Of a DNA stretch of 20,350 nucleotides, positions 14,384 to 20,350 are shown one piece after another (the first letter of the stretch is position 1; every line of letters starts with the position of its first letter). This stretch comes from Planctomycetota bacterium (lineage in GTDB: Bacteria; Planctomycetota; Brocadiia; Brocadiales; Bathyanammoxibiaceae). Where the stretch lies: NCBI GenBank assembly GCA_030598065.1, contig JAUVQR010000006.1, forward strand, positions 1 through 20,350. Direction: 5' to 3'. Made by a program: the position numbers and the translations under genes. The notes under the pieces were generated by a model. It did no database searches, was not told the origin of the DNA, and saw only the letters and a program-made list of their open reading frames with translations.

Positions 14384-14545
14384 AGGGCCGACACGACCTC
14401 CTGTAGTCTAAAGCGGGGGTTGACCCGCGGTAGTTGAGAAAAACATCACAACGCCTGAAACTATCATTCTATAAGCGATTCGGTCTTTGGCAAAGACAAA
14501 TTTTGTGGGGTGTGGTGAATGCTTTTGGGGTGCAGTGAGGTGTGG

Positions 14546-14558
14546 TTGTAGGGGCACG
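14546..14558 (+). repeat. Half-copy of the GTAGGGGCACG repeat
   Basis: TTGTAGGGGCACG here recurs exactly at 14646-14658, 100 bases downstream, where it forms the left arm of a full palindrome. This looks like a remnant or one-armed copy of the same repeat family. Confidence 0.6.
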
Positions 14559-14615
14559 TTGTCCGCCTTAGGCGGATTAATGTCGAGCGTCAAGCGTTTG
14601 AACGCTTTCTACTAG

Positions 14616-14741
14616 CTGTCATTCTGAGAGAGCGAAATAAATCTATTGTAGGGGCACGGCATGCCGTGCCCCTACCTGGATTCTTCGCTAGCTCCTTCGC
14701 GGCCCCTTCGCTACGCTCAGGACTTCGGCTCAGAATGACAG
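14616..14741. repeat. Nested inverted-repeat element (MITE/REP-like)
   Basis: The ends are an exact 13-bp inverted repeat, CTGTCATTCTGAG (14616-14628) and CTCAGAATGACAG (14729-14741). Inside, 14648-14675 is a perfect 28-bp palindrome with arm GTAGGGGCACGGCA. The right half has three CTTCGC-type short repeats (14685-14716). Sequences of the TCATTCTGAG and GTAGGGGCA types are dispersed non-coding repeats in many bacterial genomes. The arrangement suggests one repeat inserted within another. There is no transposase frame. Confidence 0.75.
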
Positions 14742-14759
14742 GGGGCGTTGGCGGGGTTG

Positions 14760-14791
14760 CTGTATGGGCAATTCACGAATTTCCCCTACAG
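14760..14791. repeat. Imperfect palindrome overlapping the pyrI stop
   Basis: CTGTATGGGCAATTC (14760-14774) and GAATTTCCCCTACAG (14777-14791) pair at 13 of 15 positions around a two-base centre. The arm resembles the GTAGGGGCA arm of the palindrome at 14648-14675. It includes the pyrI stop codon (14786-14788). No T-run follows on the minus strand, so it is not a standard terminator. Confidence 0.6.
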
Positions 14792-15241
14792 CAGTTCTAT
14801 ATCCTTCCCCTCCATCGAGCGTTCGCAGTAGTGGCAGCGGAGGTGGGGCGGGTCCTTGCGCTCTACGTGGAAGTGGGTCCGGATGGGTTCGTGGTTGCTG
14901 ATGCAGTTGGGGTTAAAGCATTTTACGATTCCTACCAACTCGTCCTCGAGGCTGACCCTCTTCTTGTCAACGGCCTCGTAGTCCTCTATGATGTTCAGCG
15001 TGGCGTCGGGGGCTATCAGGGCGATTTTATTGGCCTCTTCCGGAGTCAGTTTCTTGCCCTCTATCTTGATTATGCCCTTCTTGCCCAGGTCGCGGCTGGA
15101 GAGGTTCATGCCGATGAGCACCACCTGTCCCTCATGTTTGATGTCGAGTATGTCGGCCACCTTGAACGTGTTCTTGCTATCGATGTGGTCTATGACCGTG
15201 CCGTTTTTTATGGCCGAGACCTGTAGTTGTTTGACCGTCAT
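14786..15241 (-). CDS. pyrI: Aspartate carbamoyltransferase regulatory chain
   Basis: PyrI binds CTP and ATP and gives aspartate transcarbamoylase its allosteric control in the first committed step of pyrimidine synthesis. The 151-aa chain shows the N-terminal nucleotide-binding part (LQVSAIKNGTVIDHI, LIGMNLSSRDLGKKGIIKIEG as separate strands). The C-terminal zinc domain has Cys108, Cys113, Cys136 and Cys139 in CFNPNC and CHYC. The ATG follows the pyrB stop with no spacer; AAGGAG near the end of pyrB is the ribosome-binding site. It is therefore the second gene of a pyrBI operon. Confidence 0.97.
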   Translation of the reverse strand: MTVKQLQVSAIKNGTVIDHIDSKNTFKVADILDIKHEGQVVLIGMNLSSRDLGKKGIIKIEGKKLTPEEANKIALIAPDATLNIIEDYEAVDKKRVSLEDELVGIVKCFNPNCISNHEPIRTHFHVERKDPPHLRCHYCERSMEGKDIELL

Positions 15242-16174
15242 CTAACCCCGCTCCTTTACGTCCAGCACGGCGGCCAGTATGGCCTCCCTGACCGGCACCC
15301 CGCTGTGGGCCTGTTGAAAATAGACGGCATATGGCGTGTCGTCGAGGCTCTCGTCCATCTCCTCCACCCTGGGCAGCGGGTGCAGAATCTTCAGGTCGTC
15401 CTTTACGTCTAGCTGATTCAAAGCGGCCTTGCTCAGGTGATAGGCGTCCTTCACCTTGCCATATTCAATGGGGTCTGCGAAGCGTTCCTTCTGTATCCGC
15501 GTGCAGTACAAGGCGTCGAGTTTTCCGCTTACTTCTTCAAGGGACGTGGTTTCCTTGAATTTGACGCCCCTTTTCGTCAGCCCGTCAAGCAGGTCGGAGG
15601 GCATGCGGAGCGCCGACGGTGATATAAAATACATAGAGGCGTTGAAATGGGCCAGCGCGTATGTGAGCGAGTGCACGGTGCGGCCGTATTTCAGGTCTCC
15701 GATAAACCCCACGGTAAGGCCTTCAAGCGTGCCTTTTGTCTTTTGTATGGTGTAGAGGTCGAGGAAGGTCTGGGTCGGGTGCTGGTTAGAGCCGTCTCCC
15801 GCGTTTATCACGGGTACGTCCACCGTGTCCGCCACCAGCCTTGCCGCGCCCTCAAGGAAGTGCCTTATGACGATTGCGCTCGCGTAACCCGCGACAATCT
15901 TGACCGTGTCTCTGAGGGATTCGCCCTTAACGACTGAGGTTGCGCCCGGGTCCGCAAAGCTTATGACCTCACCGCCCATCAACTTCATGGCCGATTCGAA
16001 GCTCATCCGCGTGCGTGTGGAGGGTTCAAAAAACAATAAGGCCAGGACCCTGCCTTTGAGTAGGTCAGGGTGTGTCTTTTCCTCCATCTCTTTGGAGAGG
16101 CTCAAGAGATAGAGAATCTCCTCACGGGTGAAGTCCCTGAAGGAGATGACGTCTCTGCCCTTTAGGTCCATCAT
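15242..16174 (-). CDS. pyrB: Aspartate carbamoyltransferase catalytic chain
   Basis: PyrB condenses carbamoyl phosphate with aspartate. The 310-aa chain carries FFEPSTRTRMSFE (Ser52-Thr-Arg, carbamoyl phosphate site), VVKGESLRDT (Lys83, contributed across the trimer), QHPTQTFLDLYTI (His132, Gln135), CTRIQKERF and HPLPRVEEMD. It abuts pyrI, so the enzyme should be the PyrB-PyrI holoenzyme. Two ATG codons in a row (16174 and 16171) are possible starts. There is no Shine-Dalgarno, and the predicted transcription start is only a few bases upstream, so the mRNA may be leaderless. Confidence 0.97.
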   Translation of the reverse strand: MMDLKGRDVISFRDFTREEILYLLSLSKEMEEKTHPDLLKGRVLALLFFEPSTRTRMSFESAMKLMGGEVISFADPGATSVVKGESLRDTVKIVAGYASAIVIRHFLEGAARLVADTVDVPVINAGDGSNQHPTQTFLDLYTIQKTKGTLEGLTVGFIGDLKYGRTVHSLTYALAHFNASMYFISPSALRMPSDLLDGLTKRGVKFKETTSLEEVSGKLDALYCTRIQKERFADPIEYGKVKDAYHLSKAALNQLDVKDDLKILHPLPRVEEMDESLDDTPYAVYFQQAHSGVPVREAILAAVLDVKERG

Positions 16175-16183
16175 ACGTGAGAC

Positions 16184-16212
16184 ATACTATCAGGGACGGT
16201 CTGCTTGCACAA
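16184..16212 (-). promoter_or_regulatory. Candidate pyrBI promoter (extended -10)
   Basis: On the minus strand TTGTGC (16207-16212, weak -35) and TAGTAT (16184-16189) are 17 bases apart, and a TG one base before the -10 gives an extended -10. It lies between the apgM terminator and pyrB. Initiation near 16177 would leave only about 3 bases before the first ATG. Confidence 0.45.
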
Positions 16213-16216
16213 GGGG

Positions 16217-16240
16217 AAAAACCGCCGGCTCATCCGGCGG
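16217..16240 (-). terminator. Intrinsic terminator of apgM, overlapping its stop codon
   Basis: On the minus strand CCGCCGG (16240-16234) pairs exactly with CCGGCGG (16228-16222) around a 5-base loop, followed at once by five T (16221-16217). The apgM TGA (16232-16230) sits in the loop. This is a textbook Rho-independent terminator and the clearest one in the window. It isolates pyrBI from the upstream genes. Confidence 0.85.
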
Positions 16241-17552
16241 GAGAGAGGGAGTAGCGGACTATCGCGGGCATAAGCTGTGGCCCGTTAATCTCCCCCAAAG
16301 CGCCCTTGCCGCACGCTCGTTCGGAAAAGCTCATTATGCGGTCCGGTTTAACCGGTCCCCCGCATATGACCAGTGGAACGGGATCGTCAGAGTGTGACCT
16401 TAGCCGGCAGGGAGTCGAATGGTCTGACGTAACGGCCACCACGGTATCTTGAAGGTCGATGCCGTTCAGAACGGGGCCGAGGTAGAACCTGTCTATGGCC
16501 TCAATCGACTTTTTCTTACCGATACCGTCTCCGTCGTGACCGTATATGTCGGGTCCCTTTATGTGCACGTAAATGGCGTCATATTTACGAAGCGCCTCAA
16601 GGCTTTTTTTCACCCGCAGGGCATAGTCCTTTTTCGGGTCGGTTGTGGGAGGCGGTATTTTTACGACATCCATGCCGGTCAGCAGGGCTATCCCGCTCTC
16701 TACGGGCATGTCCGCAAGGCAGGCGAATTTCTTGCCGAATTTCCTCTCGATGTTTGGGAACCTGGGCAGCCGGTCTCCAGCGTCTCTCAGCAGGATAAGG
16801 TTGGCCGGCTTGCACCTGCGGCTCCTGCGTGCCTTGTTTACGGGAGAATCTTTCAGTATCTCGCTGCTCTTTACGGTAAACTCGTTTACCAGCAGCGCGG
16901 CAAGCGAGGCGGCCTTCATGTCGTTACATCTGTTCAGGGGCCTTGCGAGCTGCACCTGGTTCGGGTAAGAGCCTTCCTCCAGCGCCACTCCCAGTATACC
17001 CTCCCTGCCGTAGGCGGGGTCGGTGTTGGTTATCTCGCCTGAGAGTTTATGGGGGGTTGACCGTATTACCAGTACGGCCCGGTGGCCTATGGTGTTTTTG
17101 AACCGGAAGGTGGCCGGCACGGAGTCTAGCTTCAGCCTGGAGTTTATCTCCTTACAGAGGGCGCTTGCCTCTTCCGTGGAGAGGTTTCTGCCCACGCGGC
17201 GGTCCAGTATCTCTCTGCCGGTGCCTTTCGTGGCGAAGTTGGCCCTGAGGGCGAGTTGTCCCGGCTTTATGTCGAGTCCGGCGGCGAATGATTCCAGAGG
17301 CCCTCTGCCGGTATAGTAGAGGACGGGGTTGTATCCCAGGATGCTTATAACGGCCACGTCGGATTCCGGGGCGATTCCCTTTCTAACTGTGTGCATCAGG
17401 CCGGTCTTTCCCCTCTCGGCAAGCAGGTCAAGGTTGGGCGTGTCGGCGGCCTCAAGGGGCGTCTTGCCGCCCAGCTCCCTTAGCGCATAACGGCCGTCCG
17501 GCAGCCCGTCCAGCACTATATACAGTATCTTTTTCTTATTCTTTTTTGCCAT
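16230..17552 (-). CDS. apgM: 2,3-bisphosphoglycerate-independent phosphoglycerate mutase, archaeal type
   Basis: ApgM interconverts 3- and 2-phosphoglycerate in glycolysis and gluconeogenesis with a metal-bound, alkaline-phosphatase-like site. The 440-aa length suits the ApgM branch, shorter than bacterial GpmI. Motifs are YIVLDGLPDG (Asp15 metal ligand), TPLEAADTPNLDLLAERGKTGLM, APESDVAVISILGYNP (catalytic Ser64), YTGRGPLES and, near the end, HIKGPDIYGHDGD and TSDHSTPC. The ATG start has no strong Shine-Dalgarno. A 128-base gap separates it from the fumarase beta gene upstream, and an intrinsic terminator closes it. Confidence 0.95.
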   Translation of the reverse strand: MAKKNKKKILYIVLDGLPDGRYALRELGGKTPLEAADTPNLDLLAERGKTGLMHTVRKGIAPESDVAVISILGYNPVLYYTGRGPLESFAAGLDIKPGQLALRANFATKGTGREILDRRVGRNLSTEEASALCKEINSRLKLDSVPATFRFKNTIGHRAVLVIRSTPHKLSGEITNTDPAYGREGILGVALEEGSYPNQVQLARPLNRCNDMKAASLAALLVNEFTVKSSEILKDSPVNKARRSRRCKPANLILLRDAGDRLPRFPNIERKFGKKFACLADMPVESGIALLTGMDVVKIPPPTTDPKKDYALRVKKSLEALRKYDAIYVHIKGPDIYGHDGDGIGKKKSIEAIDRFYLGPVLNGIDLQDTVVAVTSDHSTPCRLRSHSDDPVPLVICGGPVKPDRIMSFSERACGKGALGEINGPQLMPAIVRYSLSPAG

Positions 17553-17618
17553 GAGTCGCTTTGCGAGTTTTTTTGCTAAACCTTAGGTGTCTTCTCTTGG
17601 ATTCAATTCATTTTTCCC

Positions 17619-17636
17619 CCTCCCCGTTAAGGGAGG
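17619..17636. repeat. C/G-rich hairpin between fumarase beta and apgM genes
   Basis: CCTCCC (17619-17624) and GGGAGG (17631-17636) pair around CGTTAA, with longer C and G runs outside (G8 at 17640-17647). On the minus strand it is followed by A rather than T, so a canonical terminator for the fumarase gene is not supported. It may be a dispersed repeat. Confidence 0.35.
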
Positions 17637-17680
17637 AGAGGGGGGGGTATGCTGTCCGCGCTATAGGCGTACCAGATGGG

Positions 17681-18238
17681 TTACCTCCCGTATTTCTCGA
17701 TGGCCTCTTTGTAAATGTCATTCCCCTCCGGGTCGTAGGCCACGATACATGAGAAGTCTTCTACCTCCATGCGGTGTATGGCCTCGGTGCCAAGGTCTTC
17801 AAAGGCGATTATTTTACATGTCTTTATGCTTTTTGCTATCAGGGCACCCGCCCCGCCGATATTTGAAAAATGGACGGCTTTGTATTTCTTAATCAGGTCC
17901 AGGACCTCCTGAGACCTGTTGCCCTTGCCGATGGTGCCCTTGAGGCCCAGCTTGTACAGCGTCTCCATGTAGGAGTCCATCCTATAGCTTGTGGTGGGGC
18001 CGGCGGAGCCCACCACCTGACCCGGTTTGGCGGGGGTGGGGCCCACGTAGTATATTATCTGCCTCTCTATGTCGAAGGGCAGGGGCTCGTTCCGCTTGAT
18101 GAGTTCCATCATGCGTTTGTGCGCCGCGTCTCTGGCGGTGTAGATGGTCCCGTTGATGACCACCCTCTGCCCGGCCCTGAGGCCGCGTATGGTTGCCTCG
18201 TCAAGGGGTGTCGTTATCTTTACAACGTCGTTTGTCAT
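17681..18238 (-). CDS. fumB: Class I fumarate hydratase beta subunit
   Basis: This is the C-terminal (beta) half of the iron-sulfur fumarase/tartrate dehydratase family, here a separate 185-aa protein. Motifs are GQRVVINGTIYTARDAAHKRM, VGSAGPTTSYRMDSYM (substrate-binding region), GTIGKGN and FSNIGGAGALIA. It needs the alpha subunit, which is encoded at 19523 with two other genes between. L-tartrate dehydratase is the main alternative; central metabolism neighbours favour fumarase. The ATG lacks a strong Shine-Dalgarno. The transaldolase gene ends 84 bases upstream on the same strand. Confidence 0.92.
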   Translation of the reverse strand: MTNDVVKITTPLDEATIRGLRAGQRVVINGTIYTARDAAHKRMMELIKRNEPLPFDIERQIIYYVGPTPAKPGQVVGSAGPTTSYRMDSYMETLYKLGLKGTIGKGNRSQEVLDLIKKYKAVHFSNIGGAGALIAKSIKTCKIIAFEDLGTEAIHRMEVEDFSCIVAYDPEGNDIYKEAIEKYGR

Positions 18239-18322
18239 GTTTTTCGTCGTGCCCGGATGGTTCTTGCGACGTATAACTTAAACCATTTCTTTTCCCACTT
18301 CAAATGGCATTTGCAAGCGAGA

Positions 18323-19201
18323 TTACGGGGTCTGTTTTATAAGCTTGTTCCAGTCCTCTGAAAACCTTCTTACGCCCGCTTCGGTGAGCTCGTGTGCGAT
18401 GTTGTATTCCTGCCAGTCTTTTGTGAGGTCAATCTCTTTATATGGGATGGCCTTCAGGCCTTTGGGGTCATACGAATAATTATTATCCGGCACCGGCATG
18501 CCTTTTTCCCGCCATTTTCTTAGTGTTCTTAGGTGGGCCGTAACAACATCGGCCCCGAGTGCTATAGAATATAGCACCTGGTCAACGCTTCTCACGCTCG
18601 CCGTAAGGACACCTACATGTCCGTCTCCTTTTTTATACATAGCGATGATATTTTTGATAAGGTCCATTCCGTTCTCTCCATGGTCGTCGCGACGGCCCAC
18701 ATACGGGGAGACGAGTACCTGCCCTTTACCTGCGCCGCGCGTTGCCGCATATACCGCTGCCGCCTGTTCCTGGGTAAAGCAAATCGTCAGGTTCGCACGC
18801 ATTCCTTCTTTTATCGACATTTGGGCGGCTCGGAGCCCTTCTCTGGTTGTGGGATACTTGATGTGCGCATTAGGATTCCAGGAAGACTTCTCCCTTCCTT
18901 CTCTCAACATCTCTTCGGCGGTTGTAGAGTGGTCGGCATAGACCTCGATAGAGAGATGTCCGTCCCCGGGGATAAGCGCGGATATTTTCCTGACTATCTG
19001 GCGGTAAAAGTCGGTTAGCTCTTCCTGAGTAAATTTCTCACCACGCTCAAGCCGCTCCTCTGCGCGGGGATTTCTTGAGACGAGTGTGGGGTTTGTCGTC
19101 TGCCCGTCAAGAAATCCGAGGAGGGAGATGGCCTCTTTTGTCTCCTCCGGGTCTCCGCTGTCGAGAGTTATTTTGGTTCTAAGGTCCTGTGGCCTGCTCA
19201 T
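18323..19201 (-). CDS. tal: Transaldolase
   Basis: Transaldolase moves a dihydroxyacetone unit between sugar phosphates in the non-oxidative pentose phosphate pathway, via a Schiff base. The 292-aa protein has the N-terminal LLGFLDGQTTNPTLV, SIEVYADHSTTAEEML, HIKYPTTREGL with the probable Schiff-base Lys115, ANLTICFTQEQA, VSPYVGRRDDHG and the late GADVVTAHLRTL. I chose ATG 19201 because homology begins at once (DLRTKITLDSGDP). The frame runs further up to 19360, but that would overlap the thioredoxin-like gene. There is no clear Shine-Dalgarno; a TTG two codons upstream is an alternative. The gap to the upstream gene is 14 bases. Confidence 0.93.
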   Translation of the reverse strand: MSRPQDLRTKITLDSGDPEETKEAISLLGFLDGQTTNPTLVSRNPRAEERLERGEKFTQEELTDFYRQIVRKISALIPGDGHLSIEVYADHSTTAEEMLREGREKSSWNPNAHIKYPTTREGLRAAQMSIKEGMRANLTICFTQEQAAAVYAATRGAGKGQVLVSPYVGRRDDHGENGMDLIKNIIAMYKKGDGHVGVLTASVRSVDQVLYSIALGADVVTAHLRTLRKWREKGMPVPDNNYSYDPKGLKAIPYKEIDLTKDWQEYNIAHELTEAGVRRFSEDWNKLIKQTP

Positions 19202-19215
19202 AGACAATAAAATTG

Positions 19216-19518
19216 TTATTCGCCAAGTAGTTTGGATACCTGTTTGGCGAGTTTGTCGCGGTCGATGACGACACCCTGAGAAAATAATCTCCCGTCGACT
19301 ATAACGACCGGCGCATGCCAGCCGCCGTGCCGCAGTGACTCCCAGAGATACGTGAGCCACGGCTTTTTTTCAATCTCCACCGGTTTGCCCAGAAATTCCT
19401 TTTGCCTCATATCCTCCAATATTCCGGTATTAATCTCACACTCCTCGCATTCATTCTTTATTGTGATGCCGAACTTGCTCCCCGCCCAACGGTACATCGT
19501 GATATGAACTGTTTTCAT
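19216..19518 (-). CDS. Thioredoxin/glutaredoxin-like protein with CEEC motif
   Basis: This 100-aa protein looks like a small thioredoxin-fold oxidoreductase. It has the redox pair Cys24-Glu-Glu-Cys27 at the start of a helix, a probable cis-proline at Pro70 in WHAPVVIVDG, and a C-terminal helix DRDKLAKQVSKLLG. The CEEC centre and the long first strand region (HITMYRWAGSKFGITIK) are unlike ordinary thioredoxin (CGPC). I do not know the family name. It lies 4 bases after the fumarase alpha stop and 14 bases before transaldolase, so it is probably in the same operon. A role in thiol or Fe-S upkeep of the fumarase is conceivable, from context alone. Confidence 0.75.
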   Translation of the reverse strand: MKTVHITMYRWAGSKFGITIKNECEECEINTGILEDMRQKEFLGKPVEIEKKPWLTYLWESLRHGGWHAPVVIVDGRLFSQGVVIDRDKLAKQVSKLLGE

Positions 19519-19522
19519 ACCC

Positions 19523-20350
19523 TTATATTGTTACGGTCTTTACCCTGTGGGAGTGACATTCTATGTTCACCGCCACGGGCAGGCTTGCGATGTGACAGGG
19601 ATATGTTTCTATATGCACCGCAAGTGCGGTGGCGCGTCCGCCCCACGCCTGCGGGCCGAGGCCAAGTCGGTTAATCTTTTCCAGCAGTTTCTCTTCCAGC
19701 TCCCTTATGTGGGGCTGCGGATGGTGTTCGCCGACCGGCCTGAACAGGGCTTTCTTGGCAATATGCGTGGCCAGGTCAAACGTTCCCCCGATGCCGACTC
19801 CCACTATAAGCGGCGGGCAGGGCCTGCCGCCGCCGCTCAGCACTGTGTCTACCACCAGCTCTACCACCCCCTGTCTGCCCTGGGCCGGGGTCAACATCTT
19901 GAAGCGGCTCATGTTCTCACAGCCGGAGCCCTTGGCCATCATCGTGATTCTTATTTCATCTCCCGGTATGATCTCTGTATGGACAAAGGGCGGGGTGTTG
20001 TCCCCGGTGTTCTTTCTTCCAATAGGGTCGTCAACGATAGAGGCCCGGAGGTAACCCCCGGTATATCCCTGGCTTACCCCCCTTTTAACGGCCTCGAGGG
20101 GCGTCTCTCCCGTCAGGTGCACGTCTTGGCCGATCTCAAGGAACACTATGCTGTTGCCGGTGTCCTGGCATATGGGCGTCTGCTCCTCCCTGCCTATCCT
20201 CGCGTTCTCCAGTATCTGAGCCAGGATGTCCCTGCCGGTCGGAGACTCCTCTTCTTGACGGGCCTTTTCCAGGGCGGCGATGACGTCATCGCCGGGAAGG
20301 TGCGTTATCTCCATAAAACCCTTTTCCACCGCTTCCGTAATGGCTCGTGA
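19523..20350 (-). CDS. fumA: Class I fumarate hydratase alpha subunit, 5'-truncated by window end
   Basis: The alpha half of the oxygen-sensitive [4Fe-4S] fumarase/tartrate dehydratase carries the cluster. The three Cys ligands are visible in PICQDTGN, GSGCENMSRFKMLTPAQG and CPPLIVGVGIGGTFD. The frame stays open to the window edge, with SEAITEAVEKGFMEITHLP, matching the family N-terminus, so the GTG at 20329 is internal and the true start is off-window. About 275 residues are present. GGRATALAVHIETYPCHIA near the end is also typical. It partners with the beta subunit encoded at 17681, and the thioredoxin-like gene follows by 4 bases. Confidence 0.94.
   Translation of the reverse strand, partial: SRAITEAVEKGFMEITHLPGDDVIAALEKARQEEESPTGRDILAQILENARIGREEQTPICQDTGNSIVFLEIGQDVHLTGETPLEAVKRGVSQGYTGGYLRASIVDDPIGRKNTGDNTPPFVHTEIIPGDEIRITMMAKGSGCENMSRFKMLTPAQGRQGVVELVVDTVLSGGGRPCPPLIVGVGIGGTFDLATHIAKKALFRPVGEHHPQPHIRELEEKLLEKINRLGLGPQAWGGRATALAVHIETYPCHIASLPVAVNIECHSHRVKTVTI

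Larger units (their letters stand above)
14384..14785. other. 402-bp gene-free stretch rich in palindromes
   Basis: No convincing gene lies here. Besides the elements listed separately, it holds short inverted repeats: GCGGG/CCCGC at 14413-14428, GTCTTT/AAAGAC at 14483-14497, TCCGCCT/AGGCGGA at 14562-14576 and AAGCGTT/AACGCTT at 14592-14607. It also has a T/G-rich section around 14508-14550. It separates pyrI (ending 14786) from the PHP gene (starting 14383), both on the minus strand. An open frame on the plus strand crossing it is antisense to pyrI and is not credible. Confidence 0.7.

Noticed and set aside
14666..15226. 186-codon plus-strand open frame
   Set aside because: It is antisense to pyrI and runs through the repeat element; the residues look like a shadow, and pyrI on the other strand has all zinc ligands.
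17619..17647. C/G hairpin as terminator of the fumarase beta gene
   Set aside because: On the transcribed strand it is followed by A, not T, so it lacks the U-tract of an intrinsic terminator.
19202..19360. Longer transaldolase beginning at 19360
   Set aside because: It would overlap most of the thioredoxin-like gene in another frame; transaldolase homology starts at ATG 19201.
1..20350. CRISPR array, tRNA or rRNA genes
   Set aside because: No regularly spaced repeats and no tRNA or rRNA-like sequence was recognised on either strand; a dedicated tRNA or CRISPR search was not possible here.

Overview
The window is about 20 kb of bacterial chromosome at roughly 55-60% GC by eye. It is densely coded and holds mostly housekeeping and hydrogenase-maturation genes. 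The complete [NiFe]-hydrogenase maturation set hypF-C-D-E, an oxygen-labile two-subunit class I fumarase, an archaeal-type cofactor-independent phosphoglycerate mutase (ApgM), a PyrI regulatory chain and a SpeD/SpeE polyamine pair point to an anaerobic or facultatively anaerobic, non-enteric lineage. Frequent ATA (Ile) and AGG (Arg) codons and TTG/GTG starts fit lineages such as Planctomycetota (Brocadiales-like), Nitrospirota, Omnitrophota or deltaproteobacterial groups. I cannot choose between these from the sequence, and the taxonomic reading is inference.

Layout. Positions 1-4168 (+): hypF (5' end cut by the window), hypC, hypD and hypE, tightly packed as an operon. Positions 4281-5365 (+): argC with its own sigma70-like promoter. 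Positions 5398-6562: an AT-rich insert with a hypothetical gene (+) and a RelE/ParE toxin-antitoxin pair (-). Its promoter fires divergently from the next promoter. Positions 6689-8161 (+): gltX, encoding a compact glutamyl-tRNA synthetase without the usual zinc-binding insertion. Positions 8355-10658 (+): a PfkB-family kinase, speD and an ACL5-like aminopropyltransferase (speE). Positions 10716-12444 (+): a hairpin, a fusion of a HAD phosphatase with a SEC59/DGK1/VTE5-type membrane lipid kinase, and ruvX, whose 3' end lies in a 9-bp tandem repeat.

From 12554 all genes are on the minus strand: a TPR lipoprotein and a PHP phosphoesterase; a 402-bp gene-free stretch filled with palindromes and a nested inverted-repeat element; pyrB-pyrI (aspartate transcarbamoylase); apgM with an intrinsic terminator folded over its stop codon; and a carbon-metabolism cluster of fumarase beta, transaldolase, a thioredoxin-like protein and fumarase alpha (cut by the window end).

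How the genes work together: HypFCDE build and insert the Fe(CN)2CO centre of [NiFe]-hydrogenases. SpeD supplies decarboxylated S-adenosylmethionine to SpeE. PyrB and PyrI form allosteric ATCase. The two fumarase halves form one [4Fe-4S] enzyme and share a run of genes with transaldolase and ApgM, that is, central carbon metabolism. The least ordinary items are the HAD/lipid-kinase fusion, the ACL5-like SpeE with an unusual active-site Cys, the shortened GluRS, the split fumarase cluster and the repeat-rich gap at 14384-14785. I see no CRISPR array, tRNA, rRNA or transposase.
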